Positions 46,527 through 59,712 of a stretch of DNA of 64,000 bases are shown piece by piece (position 1 is the stretch's first letter; the number at the start of each line of letters is the position of its first letter). A program made the translations under genes and the position numbers. Source of the stretch: Hofstenia miamia. Taxonomy: Eukaryota > Xenacoelomorpha > Acoela > Hofsteniidae. The notes below the pieces were generated by a model. The model saw only the letters and a program-made list of their open reading frames with translations. It made no database searches and was not told the DNA's origin. Location: NCBI GenBank assembly GCA_900660155.1, contig CABFPE010000167.1, positions 1,213,854-1,277,853 of the forward strand, written 5' to 3'.

Positions 46527-46739
46527 TTTTTGGCATCCTAATAGAAGCAACCGAGGCAAAAAAATAGGTAATTAGGAATTTCAAGACAATTTTTTTGTTA
46601 AANTTATCATAAGCTATTTATAACGAAATTTTGAAAGCATTTCATTAAGTTTAAAATTTTGTACTCAGGTCAACCTATTTCGTAATAGGCTCAAATCCAA
46701 TAGTTAAGAAATCAGAAAAATGCCATTTGAAATTGAATG

Positions 46740-47200
46740 TGTTATAACATAAGCAAACATTAGAAAAGATCCTAAGAAAAATGGTAATGAATTTCAAAGT
46801 AAGAATTGGTGTCGAAGAAACTGTAGAAAAAATGGTTCCTATAAACATCTTGGAGTAGAAGCAAACTTAACATGAGAAGAACATTTAAATTCTATTGTGA
46901 AGAAACCCAATTACAAAATTAAATTCAGGTTCTTCATTTTGATATTTTTAAATAGAAGAAATCAGAACTGCCTCCAAAACATGTTCCAAATATTTATATG
47001 CTGTTGATGCATGCATTCCAAAATTAACGGAAGGTAAAGGGAGAAGTTTATAAAGACATCTTAAATTATCAATGATAATGAAAATTTGAAAAAATATTCA
47101 TTATAATAACGAAAAATTTAAAATTCAATCAAAAACTACCATCAAAACTTTAAGATGAAAATCACCACTGCCCTGTATATTTTACCAATACAAAAGCACA
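46740..47200 (+). mobile_element. LINE reverse-transcriptase fragment
   Basis: YKHLGVEANLT (stop) EEHLNSIVKKPNYKIKF (about 46843-46925) matches the YLGV......W..HI..IVKK block that follows the RT palm in CR1/Jockey-type LINEs. Flanking pieces are too decayed to read. N at 46603 lies just upstream. Confidence 0.6.
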
Positions 47201-47503
47201 TTGTTTATAAACATTTTTTTCTTTACTCTGTCAGTAGATATGACTATTGGAACTTGCCAGCAATTCATATATTAATGCTGTCTGGTTCCCATTAAATTGA
47301 AACTTTATTGTAAAGTACTGGAATTAAAACAGACATACGATAGGGGTGTTTAAAACATAATCACTACTTGTAATAAATAACTTAAAAAATGTAAGCATTT
47401 GGTTAAGGTTACCCCAATTACTAACAAACATTTAACACAATTACATATATTAATAAACATTAGACCTTGACTTCTACTATTGATGATTTTGCACACTAGA
47501 ATA

Positions 47504-48027
47504 TAAAGTCAATTAGGCTTTATCCGTATCCTGTTGGCCACCCGATTCTTGTCCGGATTATTCGAAATCCGGATTATGTGAATTTGAAAATTTCAAATCC
47601 GATATTGAAAATATGGAATGTATGACCGGGCTAGTTTGTTGCAGGGGCGAAAACGTAATAGAAACAAATCTGTCAAGATTTAAGAATGTCGACATCCTCA
47701 CTTCACAGAACGAATCAAAACCCTGTTTTTACACATGTACAGTGTATTAAATTAATAAATCAAAACTTAATTATATGATTAGTAAAATGAGTAATTATGT
47801 TATTTAAAAAATCTATTGAATGCTCAAATTTTGATACGGGTACAATTGCTATACAAAGTGACATTTGGACCTGGAATTTACAATGAATTAAGGATTAACA
47901 GTATCGCAGTATCGGATTAATCGATAGTTTTATTAGAGAAAAACAATGAATAATTCGGACTTAAGAAAGTGTACAAATAAACCGCAAATCCGGACAAAAC
48001 CCGATACGGATAAAGCGGAATTGACTA
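47504..48027. mobile_element. pogo/Tc1-like MITE with TA target
   Basis: The left end TATAAAGTCAATTAGGCT and right end AGCGGAATTGACTATA are inverted copies, both continuing with the CTTTATCCGTATC word (GATACGGATAAAG on the right). The CCGGATT motif is repeated inside. TA at the edges fits a Tc1/mariner-superfamily target. About 524 bp, non-coding. Confidence 0.75.
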
Positions 48028-48545
48028 TACCTTAAAAGAAATTGAAATGGGCCAAAGAAACCACATTTTACTGGTAATGTATAACTATTATTAAAAGTTA
48101 TTATGTACTGAAAAACACATAAAAGCAAGCCCAAAAAATGAAGGAAACCCTATGCTCGATAGCGAATGCAGAGATATACTTCGCATATCCTTTAAAATTA
48201 AACGCGCAGCGAACAAAATACCGGATATGAAAATTATAGAAAAATTGTGATGTAATTTTTTGATAATTAAATTTTATAATCAGTAATTTAAATTATAATT
48301 TATACTTTTCTCAATAATTCTAAAGAAGCTTAAATTAATCTAACAAAATATAAATTGTGAATGTGTACCAGATACTTTCTAAAATTTAGTCAACATAACC
48401 TCTTCTAAAAATTAACTGAAATGAATTTCGCATTTGATAAGAACACAAGTTGATATTACAATTACAGTGTTTCATTTCATTCAATGATTTCCATATCGCT
48501 AGATGACATATTTAATTAAGCATCAAAAAAATGTTCAAATATTCA
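48028..48545. other. no recognisable gene
   Basis: AT-rich spacer between two MITEs. Confidence 0.4.
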
Positions 48546-48549
48546 TTAA

Positions 48550-48856
48550 CCCTGTTTACACTAGAAATTTTTCAAAATTTGTTACTTCAAAAAAAATTTT
48601 TAAACGCCTATATCTTACAAACTAACGAAGATATTTTATATCTAAAAACAACACAAAGTAGAGAATTGCTAGTCTGACTTTGCGCCCCCACAGGTTTTCT
48701 TCAAAAAAACAACATATTTGCATGTAATTCAGGCAAATATTTTCGCACATGCCTTCATTGCCGCGAAGTGCACCATAGATGTGTTAATGTAAAAAGCTTT
48801 CAATATTTCTTAATAGGGATAAAATTGACGTAAATGTAACACTAGTAGAAATAGGT
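48550..48856 (-). mobile_element. piggyBac-like MITE flanked by TTAA (copy 2, reverse)
   Basis: TTAA at 48546-48549 and 48857-48860. The reverse complement of the right part matches copy 1 at 35691-36183 (ACTAGTGTTACATTTACGT versus ATTAGTGTTACTTTTACGT, then TTAAGAAATATTGAAA). It is shorter than copy 1 (307 versus 493 bp) through internal loss. Ends CCCTGTTTACACTAG and CTAGTAGAAATAGGT. Confidence 0.8.
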
Positions 48857-48860
48857 TTAA

Positions 48861-51800
48861 CAGACTTTCAGCTCAAGCTATATTTATAATTATAACAAAC
48901 GATTTCGTTGACAAATTTAATGCATATCATCATTCTTTCATAAGCAGAAAAATTGTTTGGCAAACAATGTGAGTAACAAGAGTTTGCTTCTATTGGAATG
49001 AGTAAGAGAAATTTAGAACAATTCTTGCCGAAAGAATTTCAAAACACGGTAACACGATTCGGCCGATTGGTAAATTTTAAATTTCTTAGTTAATCCCAAC
49101 CCAAGATAAAATTCTAATCATGAGCCCTCCACCTTCGAATTCATTTATAGACAACCTCTTCACCAACTGACGTATCGAAAAAATTATATACACTTGTTCA
49201 GAACATAGATGAAATTTGAGGTTGAGTTTTTGGGCTGCATATCGCTATACAGAAAATGCTCAAATAACAATGAATTACATTGATGTCCTATTGAGGCATG
49301 TAAATGATTACTTAATATTGTGAAACTAAATTAAGAAAATCTATGACGAATTTGACAGCGCTAACATTAAAAACCCTTACAGTTTTGAAGGGAAACCCTC
49401 TATTTTACAAGAAAAACTAAGGTAGTTCTATATGCAAATTCGAAAAGGTTTACCGGTTACAACTGATCAGCACTAGATACGATTTGAAATCTACCTTCTT
49501 CGTTTCCCAACTACATCTTGACGGTAATTTTCAACGTCTTAATTGCTAATTAGTGATCTACAACAAATATTCAAGCGTACTTTTTCAAATGAAAATTTTC
49601 TGAATTTCATTTATCTCTGTATCAGTATGTAACTAAAAGCATTTTTTTGCAAAATCGACCTTTGCAAATACGCTTTATTCTCTAGATGATTTTCATTCAT
49701 GGACTGATATTACAAAATTATGGACTAAACGTCGTTTTATGGGAATGAAAAATCTTGATAACACAAACAATTGCAATTTTAAGCAATATACTTATATTTT
49801 ATGCATTCCGTTTACAGAATATATGCACACTATAAAAAATGAGCTACTTTTCAAATCGGCGAGTTTCACATTATCCAATAAATAATACATCGAAATGGGT
49901 AGTTGAAATATATAGCAAGTTAGTCTAGTGACTAGTTCCGAAGCATTAAATGCATAATTGTAATACTTCACAATGTTCTATATTGCTATAACATGTTAAA
50001 TTATGAGTTACTAATTATTAGTTCTAGAAATGAAATTTCATGTTAGTTGAAATAAAATGCAAAATTCACATGAAGGAAGAACTTTGCTCCAACCAATATA
50101 AAGCAACATAATGAGCGAATCCAAAACAAATATTATATTTGTCAAGATTTTCCAAATAACGAGACTATTTGTTAGGTTGTAATAAAAGTAGCATTGTGCG
50201 TCCGTAAAAAATTATCAACCGCTACAGTAGCTGGTGATGTGAAATTGAATGTAAAAATCTTCTAGCCGGCCTACAGGACAAAATGGCAGATATTAATTTT
50301 CGTTCTTGCTTGTTGAGTCTTGCAGCAGCAACAAACTGTTTCTATCACATCGACAAAACATCATGACTAATTATCCCCCGTTTTAGTAGTAACGAGGCTA
50401 TTGCATTTAGAAAGATACATTCAAAAGCATTTGAATCTATACACTAAAAATTGAGATAAGAAAATTTATTGTTTGGGTTTTTCTCCCAAGAAATGCAAAA
50501 GTATAAAACTTGTTAAATTTGTTACACAGTATAAAAACAAAAAATGTGTTTACTGTTTGAAAGTACAGCCTAGTAATTCAATGAATCATTTGCAGCAAAT
50601 GGTTTAGGATTACCTACATCCAGATGATATGACCCTTAATATTGAAAAGAATATCTAAATCACGTGGCTATAAGTAAAGCTAATAATCGCTATTTTAAAA
50701 GTTGGGCATACAAAAATATTCTGAATCCTTTGTTTTCACTTACAAATTTGTGAAATCGTTGATTTCCACTTGTAGTTCCGATAAAGTTACAAATTGCAGA
50801 AATTTTCAAAAAACTCATTGATAAATTAAAAAACATCGATGTTAAGCTTACTTGACATTTGCAGCCTATCCAAATGAATGCTACCCATCATTACTACGAC
50901 TTCTGGATTCGAATTTGCTCCTGTCTCATCATCAGCTGCCTTCTTTACTTACCCAATTAGTGAAATGTGTAAAGAATATATGTGTATTCTTGTGAGAATA
51001 GAGGAGAAGGTGCTTCTCCTTGAAGAGTCCGGCGCTTTGTCTGATAACGTCATGGATGAAGCAGCGAAATACGACTATTCTTAATCAGTTACCGAATTGA
51101 GTGAGCCGAAAATTTCTAGTTATTTTGAGCGGTAGTCTATATGTACATACTGTATATTCTTTCACTATGCTGTGAAATAAGTTGATCAAAATAGACCACT
51201 TAAAGTTATTTGAAACAGCATGAAATTGCATAGTGTAGTTTGATTAAATATAATTACCTGAGCTAATTAAATCAAAAATATACATACCGAATCCTTTCAA
51301 TTGGCAAAAATTTGCAACCGCTAAAAATGAACAGTACCGGCCATGCTATTTGGAGAAGTCGAAAAATTCAATTAAATATCACAAAAAAATCATTTCGATA
51401 AAAATGAAGATTTTCTATTACTTGTTTGAATTGTGCTTCATTTTCTAGGATCCCCTTGCAAAGATGTCACATTTTACTGTCTTTACTATTGAGAAACACA
51501 TCTTTGGAATTTTCTAGCCAGGAATTCAAAAATACATCAAAAACGCAGTTTCAGAATCCATAACACACTCAGAGATATTCTAATCTAGAGAACGCCCAAG
51601 TAAATTCGGGAGACCATTAATTTCAGAGTTTCGGTAATAATCAAATGCAAGAATTATCTTGATATAAAAACCTCCTGACATGTTAAGGCTACATATAGCT
51701 TGAAAATGTGCCTACCATCTGTGATCATGAAGCATTCAGTGATGTCCTAACGACCAAAATGCTCTAATTTATATTTCTTGTCATACATATGAAAATTTTA

Positions 51801-54221
51801 CGAAAAATCATTTTTGCCAGTCATTCAAGGTATTTTTTAACATTGGATGCACCTGGAGATGTGATGAAATGGATTTTTGATATCAGTTGCGCGGATTGAC
51901 CAACAAATGCACAGATCAACTCAGTCTAAGTTGTTGTAGCGATTTCCGGCACCCAAAATTGATTAAAGTAACCGACAAAACGTGCGATTTAACTTCATTA
52001 ACTATCTACTAAAATTACCTACTAATATGAGTGGCATGGCAGATCATAACATAAAACGTATCTATTAAGTTAAATTTAATTAATCTTGGTTTTTAAAGTG
52101 TTCACTGCAAATTATAGGTTATATATTCCAGAATTTCTAAAACATTTGAGCCATTAATAAGCAGTGTTACCATTTCTAATATTCAAGTTAGGAATCAATC
52201 AATTTATAAGCATTATATTTTCATCATTAAAATTAGCATTTAAATTTCAATTACGCAACAGCATTATATTTGTAAACCTAAAAAAATTGCCACAATAATA
52301 AATCAACTACTTAATTTTAATATTGTGCATTGCACGCCATATTCTATACTAATAAAAAACCACTAATACATATATTAATGCAACTATGGAAGGTTACCAT
52401 TTGGTCAAATGAAATAAACACATTAAATGTTGTCTCTTCCAATAATATAAATTGGAAAGTATGTTCAATATTCGATGTGTCACGAAAAATGGAAATTAAT
52501 AGTTTAACAAACAAATGTAAAATAATTCATTTGATGTGTCTCGGTTTCAATATCGACAATAGAATTTAAATCTTGCAAAAAATGAATAAGTCAATAAAAT
52601 AAGAACGATTATTCAAAATACTTCTTGTGTGTGTTCACTTATGCCTTCCTCACTTGGAGTCAAGTTGTCATTAACAAAAACATCTATTATATTACTAAGT
52701 CCTTGGTGAAGAAGAACCTAAGATTTTACTACACAATTAGTCAATAAATATACCTAGCATTTGGCAGTATTACAGTCGACACACTTGCAAATATAGCAAA
52801 TTCAAAGACAACCCTATAAATGATAAAACGGTAGCTAATTTCTCTAAATCAGGTTAAGATATAACATTATACTTCCTTTCATTCAAATCATTTAAACTGA
52901 AGTGGTTCAGCATCTTTTTCTTCTTTGTGATATTGATTGGTAGCATCGTTGCTATTTCTCAGTATTGAATTCCTATTCAAATTAATAGTGCAGGTAAGGA
53001 GTGTATAAGCTGTCATTCATGTCGGAGCGCTTTTCTGTACCATTATTTTAAAATTCTTACTAGGGAAAAAATTAACTTAAATTGAAGAAATACATTTTTA
53101 AGCACCTAGTAATACAAATCCAGGATTTTCATACCCAAATAGTTCAAAATAGTTTATCAATAAATAGTAAAATCCGATAATTTAAGTAATGACTATTTTC
53201 AATTGTATATCCTTAACCCTTTGTTGATAGAAACCCTTTGTACATTGATGCTGTTAATGATATTAATGTAGAAAAACGATGACATTCAATATTAAACAAG
53301 TAAAAAGCAATTTGATTAATAGGTCACAGCAACATTTACTCCTGATAATGTCATTTAAAGTCTTCCGGTTTCAAGAGGGTCTTTAAAGCAAAGGATGCCA
53401 GTTGGAATCAAATCAGTACTACTTACAGATTATATGTTCGATACCCAATCACGGCAGGTTTTCGCAATTTGATCTTCTTAAAATTTATTGGTTTCATATA
53501 TCAATCCAAAAAATGCAATTTGTTAAATATCATTTTAAAAAAATGTGTCGTGTACTTCAAATATTGAATAGCGACATCTCAAATAACACTCTATATCAAA
53601 AACTAATATCCACAAATGAGAAAATTAATTTATTAGAATGTTTGCATTTTTGCACCGTAAAAAAAGTTACATGCAAACTTCACGACAAAATTCCACTGTA
53701 GTTCAGGTATAATATATAAAAAAGTCACTAGTCTTTAAATACAATTATTGAATTTACATCTTAATAGAAATAGCATTGATTGACTTGACAATTGACACTT
53801 TTAATCTGTTTGAAAATACTGAATGCAGCAATAGAAACACATTCCGTTCTGAATGTTACATCTGAAGAAATTTACTGGAACATTTGATTCAAGATGATAT
53901 ACAAGATCAAGGCGTTCCTTTTAGAACGGCAATGGGAATCACAAAAATGTCTGCAAAGCTAATAGATAGATACTTGCCAATTACAGCATATTCGATTCTG
54001 TTGATAAACCTCTTAAAAACTAAACTTGATTATTTCTACTAGTTTTCAAGCCTGGGCTTCATGTTATATATTCCATTACAAAATCATTATTATAGACACT
54101 TTCAAAACTGGGAGACACAGAATGTGAAGCTTCTCATGCGACCAAAATTAATTAAAATTCGAAGATCTTAAAAAAATACCTTCATGATTTAAATGAACGC
54201 AATACCATGTAAACCAAATCT
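48861..54221. other. no recognisable gene
   Basis: Long AT-rich stretch. A 68-codon plus-strand open stretch at 50878-51084 (contains EEKVLLLEESGALSDNVM; preceded by ACATTTGCAG) has a coding look but no domain. Another at 53402-53701 is AT-rich and unconvincing. The rest shows nothing I can support. Confidence 0.35.
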
Positions 54222-55754
54222 GACGTTATATATATAGACAGATGGTGAATGAAACGTATTTCACAACACATCCAATAATTAAAACATTGATTTTTCTAAA
54301 ATGAAATTAATTCATCATTGTCGAAAGGGGAGGCATTCTTGAGACAATTGCAACTTGGTGAGATTCATCTGGAGAATTGGATGTTTCGAATAAAGATTTT
54401 TACTGCCGCAACACCACTTCGTTCGAACACATTCTTATTAAAATTATTATCAATAGAGCGCGGAAAAAAAGCAAAAAAAGCAGAATTTTTTAAAATAAAG
54501 CAGAAAAAGCATATTTAGGAATCTGTTTTTCCCTAAAATAAATATTACTTTAAATTAATTCTTTGTTTACTTAACCAACCCAGTATCGTAACACTGGCAG
54601 CCATGTAATTTCGAGTCAGATAGTCAGACTGGTCTGTTCACGTAGGTTTGCATATTATCTCACTTATATTTGATTACGAAGCGGCATTTATACATTTCAG
54701 AATTTGCTGAAATGCCTAAAGTATACAATTTAAAAGATAAATAAATATTTGAGAGAATTTCCGTTTTTGGAAAAGGAGGGGGAGCATCTGAGATGCAAAT
54801 ATTGTTCCTGCACCGTGGTGGAAAAACGCAGTTCCATTAAGGATCATTCTCAGGGAGCAAAGTACAAAAAATGTGCTGTCGAAAAAATCAAGTAGCCAAC
54901 TATTCAAGCATTGTTGTCTAACGCTGAGACACGTATATCCAAAGAACAGCATTTCAAAAAAAGACTTGTGGAAAAATTTCTTGAAGCNCGTTATATATAT
55001 AGACAGATGGTGAATGAAACGTATTTCACAACACATCCAATAATTAAAACATTGATTTTTCTAAAATGAAATTAATTCATCATTGTCGAAAGGGGAGGCA
55101 TTCTTGAGACAATTGCAACTTGGTGAGATTCATCTGGAGAATTGGATGTTTCGAATAAAGATTTTTACTGCCGCAACACCACTTCGTTCGAACACATTCT
55201 TATTAAAATTATTATCAATAGAGCGCGGAAAAAAAGCAAAAAAAGCAGAATTTTTTAAAATAAAGCAGAAAAAGCATATTTAGGAATCTGTTTTTCCCTA
55301 AAATAAATATTACTTTAAATTAATTCTTTGTTTACTTAACCAACCCAGTATCGTAACACTGGCAGCCATGTAATTTCGAGTCAGATAGTCAGACTGGTCT
55401 GTTCACGTAGGTTTGCATATTATCTCACTTATATTTGATTACGAAGCGGCATTTATACATTTCAGAATTTGCTGATATGCCTAAAGTATACAATTTAAAA
55501 GATAAATAAATATTTGAGAGAATTTCCGTTTTTGGAAAAGGAGGGGGAGCATCTGAGATGCAAATATTGTTCCTGCACCGTGGTGGAAAAACGCAGTTCC
55601 ATTAAGGATCATTCTCAGGGAGCAAAGTACAAAAAATGTGCTGTCGAAAAAATCAAGTAGCCAACTATTCAAGCATTGTTGTCTAACGCTGAGACACGTA
55701 TATCCAAAGAACAGCATTTCAAAAAAAGACTTGTGGAAAAATTTCTTGAAGCCA
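54222..55754. other. 766-bp sequence present twice across a single N (assembly duplicate)
   Basis: 54222-54987 and 54989-55754 agree except for at least one base (GCTGAAATGCC versus GCTGATATGCC). N at 54988 joins them. The duplicated part is the upstream region and first exon-like part of the hAT transposase relic. Confidence 0.85.
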
Positions 55755-56720
55755 ATGTTCCTTTATATAAACTGAACCATCCTGCTTTTAAAAGCTTTAT
55801 ACCAGAGTTTATCAATTTCCAATGTCCAGACGAATCGACCATTCGCAAGTCATATGTTGACAAAATCTATTCGGACAAAAAGAAAAACCTACAATCAAAA
55901 TTGGGATCAAAGCCCATTTTTGGTACTAGATGAAACGACAGACTGTGCGAACCAAATGATTTTAAATGTTATGGCTGGTGTATTATCCGAAAATAAAAAT
56001 GAATCGACCGAACCCCATTTAATTGATACAATATTTTTGCAAGGAGCGTGCAACAATGTTATCGTCACACAGTGGCTGATTCAGGCATATAATATGATTT
56101 GATCAAATCCTACGTTTCCCGCTTTAAAAAGGGTGCTGGTAAAAGCGCCCAAACGTAGGGCGCTATTTATTGAAAAAACAACTTCCCCTACACCCAGAAT
56201 CTGTGACAATCCGTTGTGGTACATTTCTGAAAGCAGTCAAGTACCACTTCAATAAAGTGGAAACAAAGCAATTGCTGAATTAAAAGCTATTCTTGAAAAG
56301 CCTGAATTACCAACCCATTTGGCACAAATGGTAAGCAGTTATTTTCATCTGGTAGCGGGCAATAAAAACCATCGAGTCTTCCAAAATGTCCTTGGCAAAA
56401 CAGATGGAAATTCTAGACTCTGCGTCTAAAAACCTCCGAAACGGGAAGGCTAGACAAAATTGATCAAGTATTTAGCAAGAATTCTGAATTAAAGGCAATG
56501 AGAGCAGCGAACTGTCTTGTCGGGTGATGAATATTCAGGAGATGATCTGATATGACTGAGCCCTGCAAATATTCTTGCGCTAAAGTATGCCCCCTTGTCA
56601 AGTGCTTGTGTGGAATGCAGTTTCAGCACATACCGAGACCTTCTTACAACTCGCCGGTGTAGTCTCAAGGAAGACAATTTGCGAAAACATTTGTTTATTA
56701 ACATTAACAAATCAATTTAA
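55508..56720 (+). pseudogene. degraded hAT-family transposase
   Basis: Intact relatives cut and paste hAT transposons. In order: a BED/CGGBP1-like zinc finger (CKYCSC...KDHSQGAKYKKC, about 55562-55645); the helical region ISKEQHFKKRLVEKFLEANV to KSYVDKIYSD (about 55676-55880); FLVLDETTDCANQMIL with the catalytic-region DETTD (about 55918-55965) and FLQGACNN; and at the C-terminus the hAT dimerisation domain ILALKYAPLSSACVECSFS with RDLLTTRRCSLKEDNLRKHL (about 56565-56695), ending at TAA 56718-56720. Defects: an in-frame TAG at 55658, a frame change just before the DETTD block, a stop at about 56100 and a broken middle. At about 1.2 kb it is shorter than a typical 1.8-2 kb hAT gene, so part of the catalytic core is missing. 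Terminal repeats were not identified. Confidence 0.8.
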
Positions 56721-56926
56721 TTGATTTTGACCATGTTTTTTGAAAAAAACATAAAAGAGCAGATTTTTCTGTAATTACGAACTCTAATTATGAATCATTG
56801 GTCATCAAATTTAAATTTTTATAATGTTGATTGTTAAGATTATCTAAGAGGATAGAAATGCGAACAGTCATTGATAACTCAATAATAAAGCATTACTTTA
56901 AAAAATAAACGATGTTTGGTTACAAT

Positions 56927-57213
56927 CAGTGTTGGAAACTTGCCTTGATTTTTCGGCACGAGCACGGCGCGAAAGGACGCAGTGGGGCACGAGTCTGAGA
57001 GGTCACGAAAATCTATAAATTTTTAAAAGGCATCTGAGATTTAGCCTCAACGAATGAAATGTTTTTGGCAGAAAACAATTGTTAAAAATTGTTAAAGAAA
57101 CAAAGCATTCGAAGATTTTAATATGCAAATTGATAGATTTAAAAAATTTAATTAAAAAATATATTTGATACGTACTTTAATGCGGGCACAAGCGCGGCAC
57201 GGCTTCAACACTG
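56927..57213. mobile_element. hAT-like MITE, 287 bp
   Basis: The left end CAGTGTTGGAAAC and right end CTTCAACACTG are inverted, and GCACGAGCACGGCGCG near the left has a mirrored GCACAAGCGCGGCACG-type partner on the right. Flanks GTTACAAT (56919-56926) and GGTGCAAT (57214-57221) match at six of eight positions. Confidence 0.75.
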
Positions 57214-57221
57214 GGTGCAAT

Positions 57222-58283
57222 TGAGATCAGTCAGCTGATATGAATATTATCAAAACGCAACTAACAATACACGAAGTATTCAAATGTCTTAATTATGGAA
57301 TTCCAAAATTCAACGAAATAACTTTGGCTAAATGTACAACGTACAAAATAGCAAAATCCAATTTAGTAATGCAAGAGGAATCTTTTAAATTTTTTATAAT
57401 GCTGGATATCCGAACCTAAAAATTGACAAAACTGGTGCAAGAAATTTACCTTCATATCTTCGTAATTACTGTAGAACTATTAAATATTTTTTTCTATTAT
57501 TCACAAAACGTGCTGATAGCCAACAAAATTTTACCATGTTAACAATACTGTCAGCTAGTGAAACTTGCCACAGAATTTTTTCAAATATACTTCTCAAATT
57601 AAATGCAGTTTCAAATTTGAAATTTGATTTTCTTAACTTTCTTAAATGAAATGGACAGAAAACGAATTTGATTGGTCAACTAACAAAAAAACTGAAATTG
57701 AATATGTATGTATATAATAAAACCTCAATTATTTCATGGTGAAAATGAATGCATAAAATTTATTTTTCCTAGTTATTCCGTACTTGTCTCGTATGAAATA
57801 CACTTAATTTACAAATCTAAATAAAATGTGCAATTGAATACCCACTGTTCATCTAAAATACCTCGAGAAATCATTAGAAAAAAGGAATAAACATACATTT
57901 TTACCTATTATATATTAAAAAATATCGAGGTCCTAAAACATGCTACACAGCACTCAACAAAATAATAAAGGAAAATTCATTTTAAAACGCATTTAAAGAT
58001 ATGGTTATCTAGGAATCGTTTAATTGAATCATTACGGAGCAACACTTATTTAAAAATTTTGTTCTTGTTGCATTTGGTTGAATTGAATAAGATAGAAAAC
58101 TGAAAAAAGAAAAATCTCATCATTTCAATTCAAATTAAAATAGAAATGTTAGGTAGAAAATCCTAAAAAATCATAAGCAGATAAACCGTGAACATTTAAA
58201 ACCGCTAATTAACATGAAATGTTGTAGTAGTTGATAAAAGGAAATTCAATTCCACGAAATGCGAAAAGAACAGAAGAGTTTGT
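57222..58283. other. no recognisable gene
   Basis: AT-rich sequence without convincing open frames. Confidence 0.4.
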
Positions 58284-59712
58284 TTAAAACTTCAATAAAA
58301 CAACGAATGAAGCAGCCATGCATAAGAAAACGGAGGAAGAAGTTTGTATGAAAAAAAAGTACAGTTGCAGTGGTGTATGTCTATGAATTGCACTGCCAAT
58401 TGGAGCTTTCATTCATCAAACTGGTTTAAATTAAAGAAATTTGGACGAATAACAAGATTGCAGCTAGAAATGAACATCTTACCCAAAAAAGGACCTTTAT
58501 TCATAACACTATATTCTTCTTGGAAGACGGCTATGCACTGAATTAAAATACATTCTACATTCATAGGGGTAGATAAAGAATTTGTTCATAAAATATTTAA
58601 AATATTTCTATTTTAAACATTTCAGCAAATACAGAAAATCAATTGATAAAAAAATTATAGTTTCAGATTTACATTAACTTTTGCTTGAATATGATAGTCA
58701 AATACGACAAAATAATATTTAAGTATTTCAAAAGAAAAAATCTCAATATCAATAGAACAAGCTAGATTGAAATCGTTGTAATCGTAGATAATATAAGGAA
58801 GCCTCATAAAGGCAATAAACATTAAAATATATAAAAGTTAGGACATTCTTAGAGCCATTAATGTATACTATTTGCATGGATCAGGCTACAATGCAGTGAT
58901 GTGCATAATGCACTATAATTTAAATAAGACATTACTGTAATTAAACTACTTTAAATTCAGCTATATAATTTATAATAATNTTAAAACTTCAATAAAACAA
59001 CGAATGAAGCAGCCATGCATAAGAAAACGGAGGAAGAAAGAAGTTTGTATGAAAAAAAAGTACAGTTGCAGTGGTGTATGTCTATGAATTGCACTGCCAA
59101 TTGGAGCTTTCATTCATCAAACTGGTTTAAATTAAAGAAATTTGGACGAATAACAAGATTGCAGCTAGAAATGAACATCTTACCCAAAAAAGGACCTTTA
59201 TTCATAACACTATATTCTTCTTGGAAGACGGCTATGCACTGAATTAAAATACATTCTACATTCATAGGGGTAGATAAAGAATTTGTTCATAAAATATTTA
59301 AAATATTTCTATTTTAAACATTTCAGCAAATACAGAAAATCAATTGATAAAAAAATTATAGTTTCAGATTTACATTAACTTTTGCTTGAATATGATAGTC
59401 AAATACGACAAAATAATATTTAAGTATTTCAAAAGAAAAAATCTAAATCTGGGAGTTAGTTTTACAGCTTGATCTAAAATATCAATAGAACAAGCTAGAT
59501 TGAAATCGTTGTAATCGTAGATAATATAAGGAAGCCTCATAAAGGCAATAAACATTAAAATATATAAAAGTTAGGACATTCTTAGAGCCATTAATGTATA
59601 CTATTTGCATGGATCAGGCTACAATGCAGTGATGTGCATAATGCACTATAATTTAAATAAGACATTACTGTAATTAAACTACTTTAAATTCAGCTATATA
59701 ATTTATAATAAT
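58284..59712. other. about 700-bp sequence present twice across a single N, with indels
   Basis: 58284-58979 and 58981-59712 are copies joined by N at 58980. The second has an extra AAGA-type 4 bp near 59038 and about 32 extra bases near 59443-59478. The indels fit two haplotypes of one locus better than a real tandem duplication. The open stretches inside (75 codons at 59015-59242) show no motif. Confidence 0.8.

Noticed and set aside
53402-53701. 99-codon open frame as a gene
   Set aside because: Composition follows the AT-rich background, and no motif or splice context supports it.
58344-59242. Paired identical open frames as a duplicated gene
   Set aside because: The two copies are one locus entered twice across an N, and the translated text has no coding character.
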